A DNA stretch of 14,810 nucleotides, taken from the NCBI GenBank assembly GCA_037190175.1, contig JBBCJM010000074.1:1-14810 (forward strand), read 5' to 3'. How positions within the stretch are numbered: the first letter of the stretch is position 1; each line of letters begins with the position of its first letter. Origin of the DNA: JBBCJM01 sp037190175. GTDB taxonomy: Bacteria; Pseudomonadota; Alphaproteobacteria; Rhodobacterales; Rhodobacteraceae. The notes below the pieces were generated by a model that worked only from the letters and a program-made list of their open reading frames with translations, was not told where the DNA came from and ran no database searches. A program made the translations under genes and the position numbers. Shown here one piece after another: positions 7,305 to 14,365 of this stretch.

Positions 7305-7334
7305 AGGCCCCGCGGCCCCGAGAGAGGGGACAGG

Positions 7335-8615
7335 ATGGACAGGTTGAGGGGAGTTGCGGCCGGTGCGGGCCTGGCGCTGGCCATGGCGGGCGCCGCCTGG
7401 GCGCAGGAGGACACGATCAAGGTGGGCGTCCTGCATTCGCTGTCGGGCACGATGGCGATTTCCGAGACGACGCTGAAGGACACCATGCTGATGCTGATCG
7501 CCGAGCAGAACGCCAAGGGCGGGCTGCTGGGCAAGCAGCTGGAGGCGGTGGTGGTCGACCCGGCCTCGGACTGGCCGCTCTTCGCCGAAAAGGCGCGCGA
7601 GCTGCTGACGGTCTCGGAGGTCGACGTGATGTTCGGCTGCTGGACGAGCGTGAGCCGCAAGTCGGTGCTGCCGGTGATCGAGGAGCTGAACGGGCTGCTC
7701 TTCTACCCCGTGCAGTACGAGGGCGAGGAAAGCTCGAAGAACGTGTTCTACACCGGCGCCGCGCCGAACCAGCAGGCGATCCCGGCCACCGACTATTTCC
7801 TGGAGGAGCTGGGGGTCGAGAAGTTCGCGCTGCTGGGCACCGACTACGTCTACCCGCGCACCACGAACAACATCCTGGAAGCCTACCTGATCTCGAAGGG
7901 CATCGCGAAGGAGGACATCTTCGTCAACTACACCCCCTTCGGCCATTCCGACTGGTCCAAGATCGTGGCCGACGTGGTGGCGCTGGGCGCGGACGGCAAG
8001 AAGGTGGGGGTGATCTCCACCATCAACGGCGACGCCAACATCGGCTTCTACAAGGAACTGGCGGCCGCCGGCGTCTCGGCCGACGACATTCCGGTGGTGG
8101 CCTTCTCGGTGGGCGAGGAGGAGTTGTCGGGCCTCGACACCTCGAACCTCGTCGGGCACCTGGCCGCCTGGAACTACTTCCAGTCCGCCGACACCCCCGA
8201 GAACGCCGAGTTCATCGCCAAGTGGAAGGCCTTCGCCGGCGAGAGCCGGGTAACCAACGACCCGATGGAGGCCCATGTGATCGGCTTCAACATGTGGGTG
8301 CAGGCGGTGGAAAAGGCCGGCACCACCGATGTCGATGCGGTGCGCGAGGCGATGTACGGGCTAGAGGTGCCGAACCTGACCGGGGGCATCGCCAAGATGC
8401 TGCCGAACCACCACCTGACCAAGCCGGTGCTGATCGGCGAGATCCAGGCCGACGGGCAGTTCGACATCATCAGCCAGACCGACCCGGTGCCCGGCGACGC
8501 CTGGACCGACTTCCTGCCGGAATCGGCGGTGCTGGAGGCCGACTGGGCGTCGCTCGGCTGCGGCATGTACAACACAGAGACCAAGACCTGCGTGCAGATC
8601 AAGTCGAACTACTGA
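7335..8615 (+). CDS. urtA: Urea ABC transporter, substrate-binding protein
   Basis: Periplasmic urea-binding protein of 426 residues, of the branched-chain amino acid/amide-binding (Peripla_BP_5) fold. The signal peptide is residues 1-23 (MDRLRG...AAWA, cleavage before QED). The mature N-terminus IKVGVLHSLSGTMAISE is the UrtA hallmark, followed by VDVMFGCWTSVSRKSVLPVIEE, LLFYPVQYEGEESS, TDYVYPRTTNNI, and INGDANIGFYKEL. The C-terminus has two cysteines (GCGMYNTETKTC) that may form a disulfide. It delivers urea to the UrtBC permease. The ATG at 7335 follows AGAGGGGACAGG, a clear Shine-Dalgarno. It is first gene of the urt operon, and a strong hairpin between it and urtB suggests it is made in excess over the membrane subunits. 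Confidence 0.96.
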   Translation: MDRLRGVAAGAGLALAMAGAAWAQEDTIKVGVLHSLSGTMAISETTLKDTMLMLIAEQNAKGGLLGKQLEAVVVDPASDWPLFAEKARELLTVSEVDVMFGCWTSVSRKSVLPVIEELNGLLFYPVQYEGEESSKNVFYTGAAPNQQAIPATDYFLEELGVEKFALLGTDYVYPRTTNNILEAYLISKGIAKEDIFVNYTPFGHSDWSKIVADVVALGADGKKVGVISTINGDANIGFYKELAAAGVSADDIPVVAFSVGEEELSGLDTSNLVGHLAAWNYFQSADTPENAEFIAKWKAFAGESRVTNDPMEAHVIGFNMWVQAVEKAGTTDVDAVREAMYGLEVPNLTGGIAKMLPNHHLTKPVLIGEIQADGQFDIISQTDPVPGDAWTDFLPESAVLEADWASLGCGMYNTETKTCVQIKSNY

Positions 8616-8622
8616 CCCTTGC

Positions 8623-8648
8623 GGCGGGGGCCGCGACAGGCCCCCGCC
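8623..8648 (+). terminator. Intercistronic hairpin between urtA and urtB
   Basis: A perfect 10-bp GC stem (GGCGGGGGCC at 8623-8632 with GGCCCCCGCC at 8639-8648) and a 6-nt loop, 7 nt after the urtA stop. It has no U-tract. More likely a partial attenuator or 3'-end protector that raises urtA mRNA above urtBCDE than a full terminator. Confidence 0.65.
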
Positions 8649-8672
8649 CCCTGCCCGGGCTGAACCTTTCCC

Positions 8673-10604
8673 ATGCACCGCTTCCTCCTGACACTGATGG
8701 CCGTGCTGTGTCTGGCCCTGCCCGCGCGCGCCGATCTGGCCGCGGTGCTGGCCGAACACGCCGAACGCATCGCCAACCCCTCGCGCCAGACCATCGGCCC
8801 GGTGATCGCCGCGCTGGTCGAGACCGGCGATCCGGCAGTGGCGGGGTTCCTCTCGGCCTGGGCCGACCGCAGCCTGGGGCAACGCAAGGCGGACGGGGCG
8901 ATCTTCCTGATCGAGGAACGGCCGGGCGCCTGGGGGCTGGCCGATCCGGTCACCGGGGCCGAGGCGGGCGAGGCGCCGCGGGCCGAGATCGCCCCGATCC
9001 GCCCCAATGCCGGGGTGCGCGGGCTGATCGCCGGGGCGATGGTGCGGTTCCAGCTCTCGGACCCCGACCCCGCCCGCCGCCGCGCCGCGCTGGCCGCCAT
9101 CGCCCGCGAGCCCGATGCGGCGCAGCTCGACGCCCTGCGCGCGGCGCTGGACGACCCGGACCCCGCGCTCAGGGCGCAGAAGGCGCGGGCCGAACGGCTG
9201 CTGACCATCCGCTTCGATCCCGACAGCGCCGCCCGGGTGGCCGCGATCCAGGGCTTCGGCACCGACACCGGGCTCGACCTGCGCGCGGCGCTGAACCCGA
9301 TCCTGGCGACGAAGCGGGTCGCGGCGACCGCACCGCCCGCCGGCAACATCGCCGCCACCCTGACCCCCGGCGCGGGGATCCCCGAGGCCGAGGCCTTCGC
9401 CCTGCTGGTGGCGCAGGGCCAGGCGGCCCGGCCGCTGACCGGGGCCGAGCAGCGCGCCGCGCTGGCCGCGCATGTCGCGGGCGGCAGGGTCGGCGGGGTG
9501 CCGGTGGCCGAGCTGTCCTCGCAGGCCGCCCGCGACCGCGCCTATACCGTGCTGGAAGCCGCGGGCACCCTGCCCGCCGCCGCGACGCAGGACGAGATCG
9601 CCGCCACCCTGGCCGCGGTCAGGGTCTACGACATCTACAACGAGCCCGACCCCGCGGTGACCGACGCCGCCCGCGCCGCGCTGGCCGGCATCGGCACCCG
9701 GCTGGGGCTGATGCAGGCCGCCGACCTGACGCTGGACGCGCTGTCGCTGGCCTCGATCTATTTCCTGGCCGCGGTGGGGCTGGCCATCACCTTCGGCGTC
9801 ATGCGGGTGATCAACATGGCGCATGGCGAGTTCATCATGATGGGCGCCTATACCGGCTACTGCGTCCAGTTGGTGATCCCGGACTATACCGTCTCGATCC
9901 TCGTCGCCCTGCCGGTGGCCTTTGCCGTCACCTTCGCCGCCGGGGTGGCGATGGAGCGGCTGGTGATCCGCCATCTCTACAAGCGCCCGCTGGAGACCCT
10001 GCTAGCCACCTTCGGCATCTCCATCGCGCTGCAGCAGCTGGCCAAGAACATCTTCGGCACCCAGGCCCGGCCGCTCACCTCGCCCGCCTGGCTGGACGGG
10101 GCGCTGGTCTTCAACGACGTGGTGGCGATCAGCTATATCCGCATCGCCATCTTCGGGCTGGCGCTGATGTTCCTGGCCTTCTTCCTCACCATGATGCGCC
10201 GCACCCGGCTGGGGCTCGAGGTGCGGGCGGTGCAGCAGAACCCGGCGATGGCCGCCAGCATGGGCATCAACCCCGACCGCATCAACATGCTGACCTTCCG
10301 CCTCGTCTCGGGCATCGCGGGGCTGGCCGGCGTCGCCATCGGGCTGTTCGCCAAGGTCACCTCGGAACTCGCCAACGAATACATCGTGCATAGCTTCATG
10401 ACCGTGGTGGTGGGCGGGGTGGGCAACATCTGGGGCACGCTGCTGGGCGCCGGCCTGATCGGCTTCCTGCAGAAGGGGATCGAGTGGCTGAACCCCTCGA
10501 ACACCCTGGCGGCGCAGACCTGGATGATCCTCTTCATCATCCTCTTCATCCAGTTCCGCCCGCGGGGGATCGTCGCGCTGCGCGGCCGGGCGGCGGGGGA
10601 CTGA
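8673..10604 (+). CDS. urtB: Urea ABC transporter, permease subunit UrtB
   Basis: Inner-membrane permease of 643 residues, LivH-like. Residues 1-20 are a signal peptide (MHRFLL...ALPARA). About 21-345 is a large periplasmic part with Ala/Arg-rich helical repeats (for example DPDPARRRAALAAIA and DDPDPALRAQKARAERLL) resembling HEAT repeats. The permease domain begins near residue 352 and carries the family signature LAITFGVMRVINMAHGEFIMMGAYTGY, LLATFGISIALQQLAKNIFG, and the EAA-like region RAVQQNPAMAASMGI. The N-terminal part is longer than in UrtB proteins of about 530 residues that I recall; extra sequence lies around 205-320. The start ATG at 8673 has only a weak Shine-Dalgarno, but the signal peptide fixes it. 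It pairs with UrtC to form the urea channel. Confidence 0.95.
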   Translation: MHRFLLTLMAVLCLALPARADLAAVLAEHAERIANPSRQTIGPVIAALVETGDPAVAGFLSAWADRSLGQRKADGAIFLIEERPGAWGLADPVTGAEAGEAPRAEIAPIRPNAGVRGLIAGAMVRFQLSDPDPARRRAALAAIAREPDAAQLDALRAALDDPDPALRAQKARAERLLTIRFDPDSAARVAAIQGFGTDTGLDLRAALNPILATKRVAATAPPAGNIAATLTPGAGIPEAEAFALLVAQGQAARPLTGAEQRAALAAHVAGGRVGGVPVAELSSQAARDRAYTVLEAAGTLPAAATQDEIAATLAAVRVYDIYNEPDPAVTDAARAALAGIGTRLGLMQAADLTLDALSLASIYFLAAVGLAITFGVMRVINMAHGEFIMMGAYTGYCVQLVIPDYTVSILVALPVAFAVTFAAGVAMERLVIRHLYKRPLETLLATFGISIALQQLAKNIFGTQARPLTSPAWLDGALVFNDVVAISYIRIAIFGLALMFLAFFLTMMRRTRLGLEVRAVQQNPAMAASMGINPDRINMLTFRLVSGIAGLAGVAIGLFAKVTSELANEYIVHSFMTVVVGGVGNIWGTLLGAGLIGFLQKGIEWLNPSNTLAAQTWMILFIILFIQFRPRGIVALRGRAAGD

Positions 10605-10606
10605 CC

Positions 10607-10735
10607 ATGACGCGGATCCTGCTGTCCATGCTGCAAACCGTCCTGCCGTCTTCTTCTGTCCGGAAATATCCCACGGGGGGTTCGGGGGGTGTGAAACCCC
10701 CCGTTCCCACGCCGGCCGCGAGGGGTGCCGCATGA
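10607..10735 (+). CDS. Possible coupled 42-residue ORF between urtB and urtC
   Basis: An ORF starting 2 nt after the urtB stop, with GGGGGA just upstream, and ending with TGA that overlaps the urtC ATG by 4 bp (ATGA). It reads MTRILLSMLQTVLPSSSVRK and continues with Gly- and Pro-rich residues encoded by the palindromic repeat at about 10650-10710. The product looks like translated repeat, not a conserved protein. It may serve to carry ribosomes across the gap into urtC. Coding status is uncertain. Confidence 0.3.
   Translation: MTRILLSMLQTVLPSSSVRKYPTGGSGGVKPPVPTPAARGAA
10650..10710. repeat. REP-like 'AAATATCCC' palindromic element between urtB and urtC
   Basis: A CTTCTTCTGTCCGGAAATATCCC-type leader is followed by a perfect 10-bp stem, ACGGGGGGTT (10673-10682) with AACCCCCCGT (10695-10704), around a 12-nt loop. 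A G-run inside the loop can pair with the same C-run as an alternative 7-bp stem. I associate this layout with a dispersed intergenic repeat of Rhodobacteraceae, from memory and not checked. It sits inside an operon, where it may stabilise or modulate the downstream mRNA. Confidence 0.6.
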
Positions 10736-11961
10736 CCCGCAGCTTCCTTACCCGTCATCCTTCGGTGCTGGTGTTCCTGGCCTGCCTCGCGCTCTTCACC
10801 CTGGCCGCCACGGTGCTGGCCGAGGGGTTCGGGGTGGGGCTCATCTCCACCTCCTTCGTCAAGACGCTGGGCAAGACGCTGTGCCTCTGCCTCGTCGCCG
10901 TGGCGATGGACCTGATCTGGGGCTATGCGGGGGTGCTGAGCCTCGGCCACATGGCCTTCTTCGCGCTGGGCGGCTACATGGTGGGCATGTGGCTGATGTA
11001 TGCCCGCACCGAGGAGATCGTGATCGCCTCGCTGGCCGGCCAGCCGATCCCGCCCACGCCGCAGGAGATCGCGGATGCCATCGGGGTGCAGATCTTCGGC
11101 GTGGTGGGCGGCTCGCAGATCCCGCCGGCTTGGGCCTTCGCGCACAGCTTGACGCTGCAACTGATGCTGGTGGTTCTGGTGCCGGGGCTGCTGGCGCTGG
11201 TCTTCGGCTGGCTGGCGTTCCGCTCGCGGGTGACCGGGGTCTATCTCTCGATCCTGACGCAGGCGATGACGCTGGCGCTGGCGCTCTATCTCTTCCAGAA
11301 CGACAGCGGGCTGCGGGGCAACAACGGGCTTTCGGGGTTGCAGAACATCCCCGGGCTGGCGCAGGTGCCGCAGTCGATCCTCTCGGTCTGGTTCCTCTGG
11401 GCCTCGGCGCTGGCCCTCGGCCTCGGCTACCTGGTGGCCGCCTTCATCGTCTCGGGCAAGTTCGGCAGCGTGATCCGCGGCATCCGCGACGACGAGGCGC
11501 GGGTGCGGTTCCTCGGCTATTCGGTCGAGGGCTACAAGCTCTTCCTCTTCACCCTCACCGCGGTGATCGCCGCCATCGCCGGGGCGCTCTACTATCCGCA
11601 GGCCGGCATCATCAACCCGGCGGAACTGGCGCCCATCGCCTCGATCTACCTTGCCGTCTGGGTGGCGATCGGGGGGCGGGGGCGGCTTTACGGCGCGGTG
11701 ATCGGGGCGGCCTTCGTGTCGCTCCTGTCCTCCTGGTTCACCGGGGGGCGGGCGCCCTCGGTCTCGCTGGGCGGCCATACGCTGCACTGGGTGGACTGGT
11801 GGTCGGTGCTGCTGGGCCTCTCCTTCGTCGCGGTCACGCTCTTCGCGCCCAAGGGGATCGGCGGGCTCTTCGACCTGCGGTTCCGCCCGCCGGACCGCCA
11901 CGGCGCCGACCTCGGCCCCGATCCCGGCTCCTTCCGCGAGCGGGAGGCGCAGCCGGAATGA
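10732..11961 (+). CDS. urtC: Urea ABC transporter, permease subunit UrtC
   Basis: Inner-membrane permease of 409 residues, LivM-like, partner of UrtB. It has about 9-10 hydrophobic helices. The family motif is at about residues 54-80 (VAMDLIWGYAGVLSLGHMAFFALGGYMVG), with SRVTGVYLSILTQAMTLAL and NDSGLRGNNGLSGL in the centre. The transporter EAA-type loop is IRDDEARVRFLGYSVEGYKLFLF. The periplasmic loop after the LSLGHMAFFALGGYMVGMWLMYA helix is long (about residues 97-135, TEEIVIASLAGQPIPPTPQE...), and the C-terminus has a hydrophilic tail rich in Asp, Arg and Pro. The ATG at 10732 has GAGGGG upstream and overlaps the stop of the short ORF before it. Its own stop overlaps urtD by 4 bp. Confidence 0.95.
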   Translation: MTRSFLTRHPSVLVFLACLALFTLAATVLAEGFGVGLISTSFVKTLGKTLCLCLVAVAMDLIWGYAGVLSLGHMAFFALGGYMVGMWLMYARTEEIVIASLAGQPIPPTPQEIADAIGVQIFGVVGGSQIPPAWAFAHSLTLQLMLVVLVPGLLALVFGWLAFRSRVTGVYLSILTQAMTLALALYLFQNDSGLRGNNGLSGLQNIPGLAQVPQSILSVWFLWASALALGLGYLVAAFIVSGKFGSVIRGIRDDEARVRFLGYSVEGYKLFLFTLTAVIAAIAGALYYPQAGIINPAELAPIASIYLAVWVAIGGRGRLYGAVIGAAFVSLLSSWFTGGRAPSVSLGGHTLHWVDWWSVLLGLSFVAVTLFAPKGIGGLFDLRFRPPDRHGADLGPDPGSFREREAQPE

Positions 11962-12698
11962 ACAGTCTGCTGGAAGTCTCGGGCATCTCGGTCACCTTCG
12001 ACGGGTTCCGCGCCATCGACAACCTGTCCTTCGCCATCGGCCCGGCCGAGTTGCGCGCCATCATCGGGCCGAACGGGGCGGGCAAGACCACCTTCATGGA
12101 CATCGTGACCGGCAAGACCCGGCCCGACGAGGGGCGCGTGGTCTGGGGCGAGCGGGCGGTGGACCTCCTGCGGCTCAGCGAGGCCGAGATCGCCCGCATC
12201 GGGATCGGCCGCAAGTTCCAGCGCCCCACGGTGTTCGAGGACCAGACCGTGGCCGAGAACCTGATGCTGGCGCTGAAGGCGGCCCGCGGGCCGCTGGCGG
12301 TGCTGCTGTGGCGGCCGAAGCCCGAACACCACGCCCGCGTCGCCGGACTGGCCGCCGAGGTGGGGCTGGGCGAGGCGCTGCCGCGCAAGGCGGGCGAGCT
12401 CAGCCACGGGCAGAAGCAATGGCTGGAGATCGGGATGCTGCTGGCGCAGGAGCCCCGCCTGCTGCTGGTGGACGAACCCGCCGCCGGCATGACGCTGGCC
12501 GAGCGCGAGCAGACCACCGCGCTCCTGGTGGATCTCGCCCGCACCCGCGCCGTGGTGGTGGTCGAGCACGACATGGACTTCGTGCGCCGGCTCGACTGCC
12601 GGGTCACCGTGCTGCACGAGGGCGCGGTGCTGGCCGAGGGCTCGCTGGACCACGTGACCCGGAACCAGCAGGTGATCGACGTGTATCTGGGGCGCTGA
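11958..12698 (+). CDS. urtD: Urea ABC transporter, ATP-binding protein UrtD
   Basis: Cytoplasmic ATPase of 246 residues, LivG-like, that powers urea import with UrtE. Walker A is GPNGAGKTT at 37-45. The Q-loop Gln88 is in GRKFQRPTVFE. The ABC signature is the variant LSHGQ at 148-152 (KAGELSHGQKQWLEIGMLL, usual for UrtD). Walker B is LLLVDEPAAGMT from 168, and the switch histidine is His204 in VVEHDMDF. The start ATG overlaps the urtC stop (ATGA), so translation is coupled. The two genes were separated on this overlap and on the N-terminus LLEVSGISVTFDGFRAI, typical of the family. Confidence 0.96.
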   Translation: MNSLLEVSGISVTFDGFRAIDNLSFAIGPAELRAIIGPNGAGKTTFMDIVTGKTRPDEGRVVWGERAVDLLRLSEAEIARIGIGRKFQRPTVFEDQTVAENLMLALKAARGPLAVLLWRPKPEHHARVAGLAAEVGLGEALPRKAGELSHGQKQWLEIGMLLAQEPRLLLVDEPAAGMTLAEREQTTALLVDLARTRAVVVVEHDMDFVRRLDCRVTVLHEGAVLAEGSLDHVTRNQQVIDVYLGR

Positions 12699-12700
12699 GC

Positions 12701-12730
12701 ATGACCATCGCCGGAAAGGACCCCCGATGA
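12701..12730 (+). CDS. Possible 9-residue coupling ORF between urtD and urtE
   Basis: An ORF reading MTIAGKDPR, starting 2 nt after the urtD stop. Its TGA overlaps the urtE ATG by 4 bp (ATGA). The urtE Shine-Dalgarno AAGGA (12716-12720) lies within it. This arrangement mirrors the short ORF between urtB and urtC. It is too short to judge as a gene; a role in handing ribosomes from urtD to urtE is inference. Confidence 0.25.
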   Translation: MTIAGKDPR

Positions 12731-13422
12731 TCCAGACCCACGCCCTGACGCTGCACTACGGCGGGGCCCAGATCCTGCACGGCATCGACTTCGCCGCCGC
12801 GGCGGGCGAGGTCACCTGCATCATGGGCACCAACGGGGTGGGCAAGACCTCGTTCCTGCGCGCGCTGGCCGGGACCCATCCCCGCTCGGGCGGGCGGCTG
12901 GTGCTTGGGGGCGAGGAGATCGGCCGCGTCCCCCCGCAGGTCATGGCGCGCAAGGGGCTGGCGGTGGTGCCGCAGGGCCGGATGATCTTCCCGCTGCTGA
13001 CGGTGCGCGAGAACCTCGAGACCGCCTGGGCCGTGCTGCCCCCCGCCGAGCATCGCATCCCCGAGGAGACCTTCGAGCTGTTCCCGGTCCTGAAGGAATT
13101 CCTGAACCGCCGCGGCGGCGACCTGTCGGGCGGCCAGCAACAGCAGCTGGCCATCGCCCGGGCGATGCTGATGAAGCCCCGCGTGCTGCTCTTGGACGAG
13201 CCGACCGAGGGGATCCAGCCCAGCATCATCCGCCAGATCGGCCGGGTGATCGAATACCTCAAGGACCGCGGCGGCATCGCCATCGTGCTGGTCGAACAGT
13301 ATTTCGACTTCGCCTGGCGGCTGGGCGACCGTTTCTACGTGTTCCGGCGCGGGCAGGTGGCGCTGTCCGGAACCAAGGCCGAACTGGGCCACGAGACGCT
13401 GCGGGCGACGGTTTCGGTGTAG
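12727..13422 (+). CDS. urtE: Urea ABC transporter, ATP-binding protein UrtE
   Basis: Cytoplasmic ATPase of 231 residues, LivF-like, second nucleotide-binding subunit of the urea transporter. Walker A is GTNGVGKTS at 34-42. Q-loop Gln83 is in VVPQGRMIFPLLTVRENL. The ABC signature is LSGGQ at 133-137 and Walker B is LLLDEPTEGIQPS from 154. The usual H-loop histidine is replaced by Gln191 in VLVEQYFDFA, which is normal for UrtE/LivF, so UrtD supplies the only canonical switch histidine of the pair. The ATG at 12727 has AAGGA 6 nt upstream. It is last gene of the operon, followed by two hairpins at 13456-13483 and 13507-13532. Confidence 0.96.
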   Translation: MIQTHALTLHYGGAQILHGIDFAAAAGEVTCIMGTNGVGKTSFLRALAGTHPRSGGRLVLGGEEIGRVPPQVMARKGLAVVPQGRMIFPLLTVRENLETAWAVLPPAEHRIPEETFELFPVLKEFLNRRGGDLSGGQQQQLAIARAMLMKPRVLLLDEPTEGIQPSIIRQIGRVIEYLKDRGGIAIVLVEQYFDFAWRLGDRFYVFRRGQVALSGTKAELGHETLRATVSV

Positions 13423-13455
13423 GGGCCGAGCCGGGGGGCCGCTTATCCGCCCTGA

Positions 13456-13483
13456 CGGGCGTCTTCGCTGCGAAGAGCGCCCG
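13456..13483 (+). terminator. First hairpin downstream of urtE
   Basis: GGGCGTCTTCGC (13457-13468) pairs with GCGAAGA-G-CGCCC (13470-13482), 12 bp with one bulged G, plus an outer C13456-G13483 pair. The central pairs must open to give a normal loop. It has no T-run, so it probably acts together with the next hairpin. Confidence 0.5.
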
Positions 13484-13506
13484 CAGGGAGCGATGAGCAT
13501 TTCCGC

Positions 13507-13532
13507 AGGCCCCGCCGCATCGGGCGGGGCCT
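13507..13532. terminator. Bidirectional terminator between urtE and petC
   Basis: A perfect 10-bp stem AGGCCCCGCC (13507-13516) with AGGCGGGGCCT-type complement (13523-13532) and a 6-nt loop, between the convergent 3' ends of urtE and petC, 25 nt beyond the petC stop. The flanking T-runs are short (TT after the stem; AA-poor on the other side), but stem strength and placement fit termination from both sides. Confidence 0.65.
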
Positions 13533-13556
13533 TCGCCGGTTCCGGGGCGGCCGGGG

Positions 13557-14351
13557 TCAGAGCGCCAGCTTCTTGCCCTTCACGCCCGCCCAGAGCTTCT
13601 TGTTGGTCAGGTAAAGAAGCACGGTCAGCACGCTCAGGAAGATCACCGCGGTCAGGCCCACCTGCTTGCGCGCCATCATCTTGGGCTCGGCGGCCCACAT
13701 CAGGAAGGCCGACACGTCCTCGGCCATGTGATGCAGGCTGTTGTCGTGGCCGTCGTCGAAATCGACCAGCCCGTCCGACAGCGGCGGGGCCATCGCGATC
13801 CAGCCGCCGGGGAAGGCGGTGTTCTCGTAATAGGTCGTGCCGGCCTCTTCCTTCTCCTCGCCGGTATAGCCGGTCAGGATCGAGTAGATGTATTCCGGCC
13901 CGCCGATGCCGCGGAACAGCTGGTTCACCCCCGTGCCGTAGGGCCCGTGGAACCCGGCCCGCGCCTTGGCCATCAGGCTGAGGTCGGGGGCGTTCTCCAG
14001 CCCCGAGGGCGGGAAGTGGTCGGTGGGCACCCGCGGGCGGTCCTCGCCGGTGTCGGCGTCGGCGATGGACATCAGGCCGGCGGCATAGGCGCGCACCTGG
14101 TCCTCGGGCAGATGCGGCCCGCCCGCGTCGCTCAGAGAGCGGATCGGCACGTATTGCAGCCCGTGGCAGGAGCCGCAGACGTCGGTATAGACCTTCAGCC
14201 CGCGTTGCAGCTGGATCTGGTCATAGGAGCCGAACGGGCCTTCGAAGGAAAAGGCCACGTCCTCGATATGCCCCTCCTCCCCGGCGGCAAGGGCGCCGCC
14301 GGCGGTCAGGGCAAGGGCGGCCGCGGCGCTGAGTGCGATCTGGCGGATCAT
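13557..14351 (-). CDS. petC: Cytochrome c1 of the bc1 complex
   Basis: Membrane-anchored cytochrome c1 of 264 residues, the subunit that passes electrons from the Rieske protein to cytochrome c2. The signal peptide is residues 1-22 (MIRQIALSAAAALALTAGGALA). The heme-binding CGSCH has Cys59, Cys62 and His63. The Met187 axial ligand is in WIAMAPPLSDGL. A C-terminal membrane anchor at about 231-248 (GLTAVIFLSVLTVLLYL) is followed by a lysine-rich cytoplasmic end. Other family blocks are PPSGLENAPDLSLMAKAR and GGPEYIYSILTGY. The ATG at 14351 has AGGAG 8 nt upstream; a longer in-frame extension antisense to petB is not credible. It starts 14 nt after petB, so petBC are cotranscribed. Confidence 0.96.
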   Translation of the reverse strand: MIRQIALSAAAALALTAGGALAAGEEGHIEDVAFSFEGPFGSYDQIQLQRGLKVYTDVCGSCHGLQYVPIRSLSDAGGPHLPEDQVRAYAAGLMSIADADTGEDRPRVPTDHFPPSGLENAPDLSLMAKARAGFHGPYGTGVNQLFRGIGGPEYIYSILTGYTGEEKEEAGTTYYENTAFPGGWIAMAPPLSDGLVDFDDGHDNSLHHMAEDVSAFLMWAAEPKMMARKQVGLTAVIFLSVLTVLLYLTNKKLWAGVKGKKLAL

Positions 14352-14365
14352 CTGGGTGGCTCCTT

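Larger units (their letters stand above)
6936..7334. promoter_or_regulatory. Divergent intergenic region upstream of urtA
   Basis: Nearly 400 bp without a credible gene. Toward the minus-strand gene it has two GCCTAG direct repeats 12 bp apart (about 6971-6988). The half toward urtA contains three successive inverted repeats (7210-7250, 7256-7269, 7287-7304), then GAGGGG about 10 nt before the urtA ATG. The block should hold both promoters and the nitrogen-responsive sites of the urt operon. I could not place a confident promoter or NtrC site by eye. Confidence 0.5.

Noticed and set aside
7280..7326. Guanidine-I (ykkC) riboswitch upstream of urtA
   Set aside because: CTAGCG...TTCCG and CCGAGAG are reminiscent of the core, but only about 55 nt remain before the start codon. 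The downstream conserved part is missing, and the bases form a different perfect hairpin.
4624..7347. Plus-strand open frame of about 900 codons opposite the sseA-aminotransferase operon
   Set aside because: Antisense to well-recognised genes, with low-complexity His/Gln/Arg composition and no family resemblance.
7208..10393. Plus-strand open frame of over 1000 codons across urtA and urtB
   Set aside because: Frame-shifted shadow of urtA and urtB; composition is Arg/Gly-rich and no motif is recognisable.
13320..13320. UrtE lacking the H-loop histidine as a sign of inactivation
   Set aside because: Glutamine at this place (VEQY) is normal in UrtE/LivF proteins, and all other ATPase motifs are intact.
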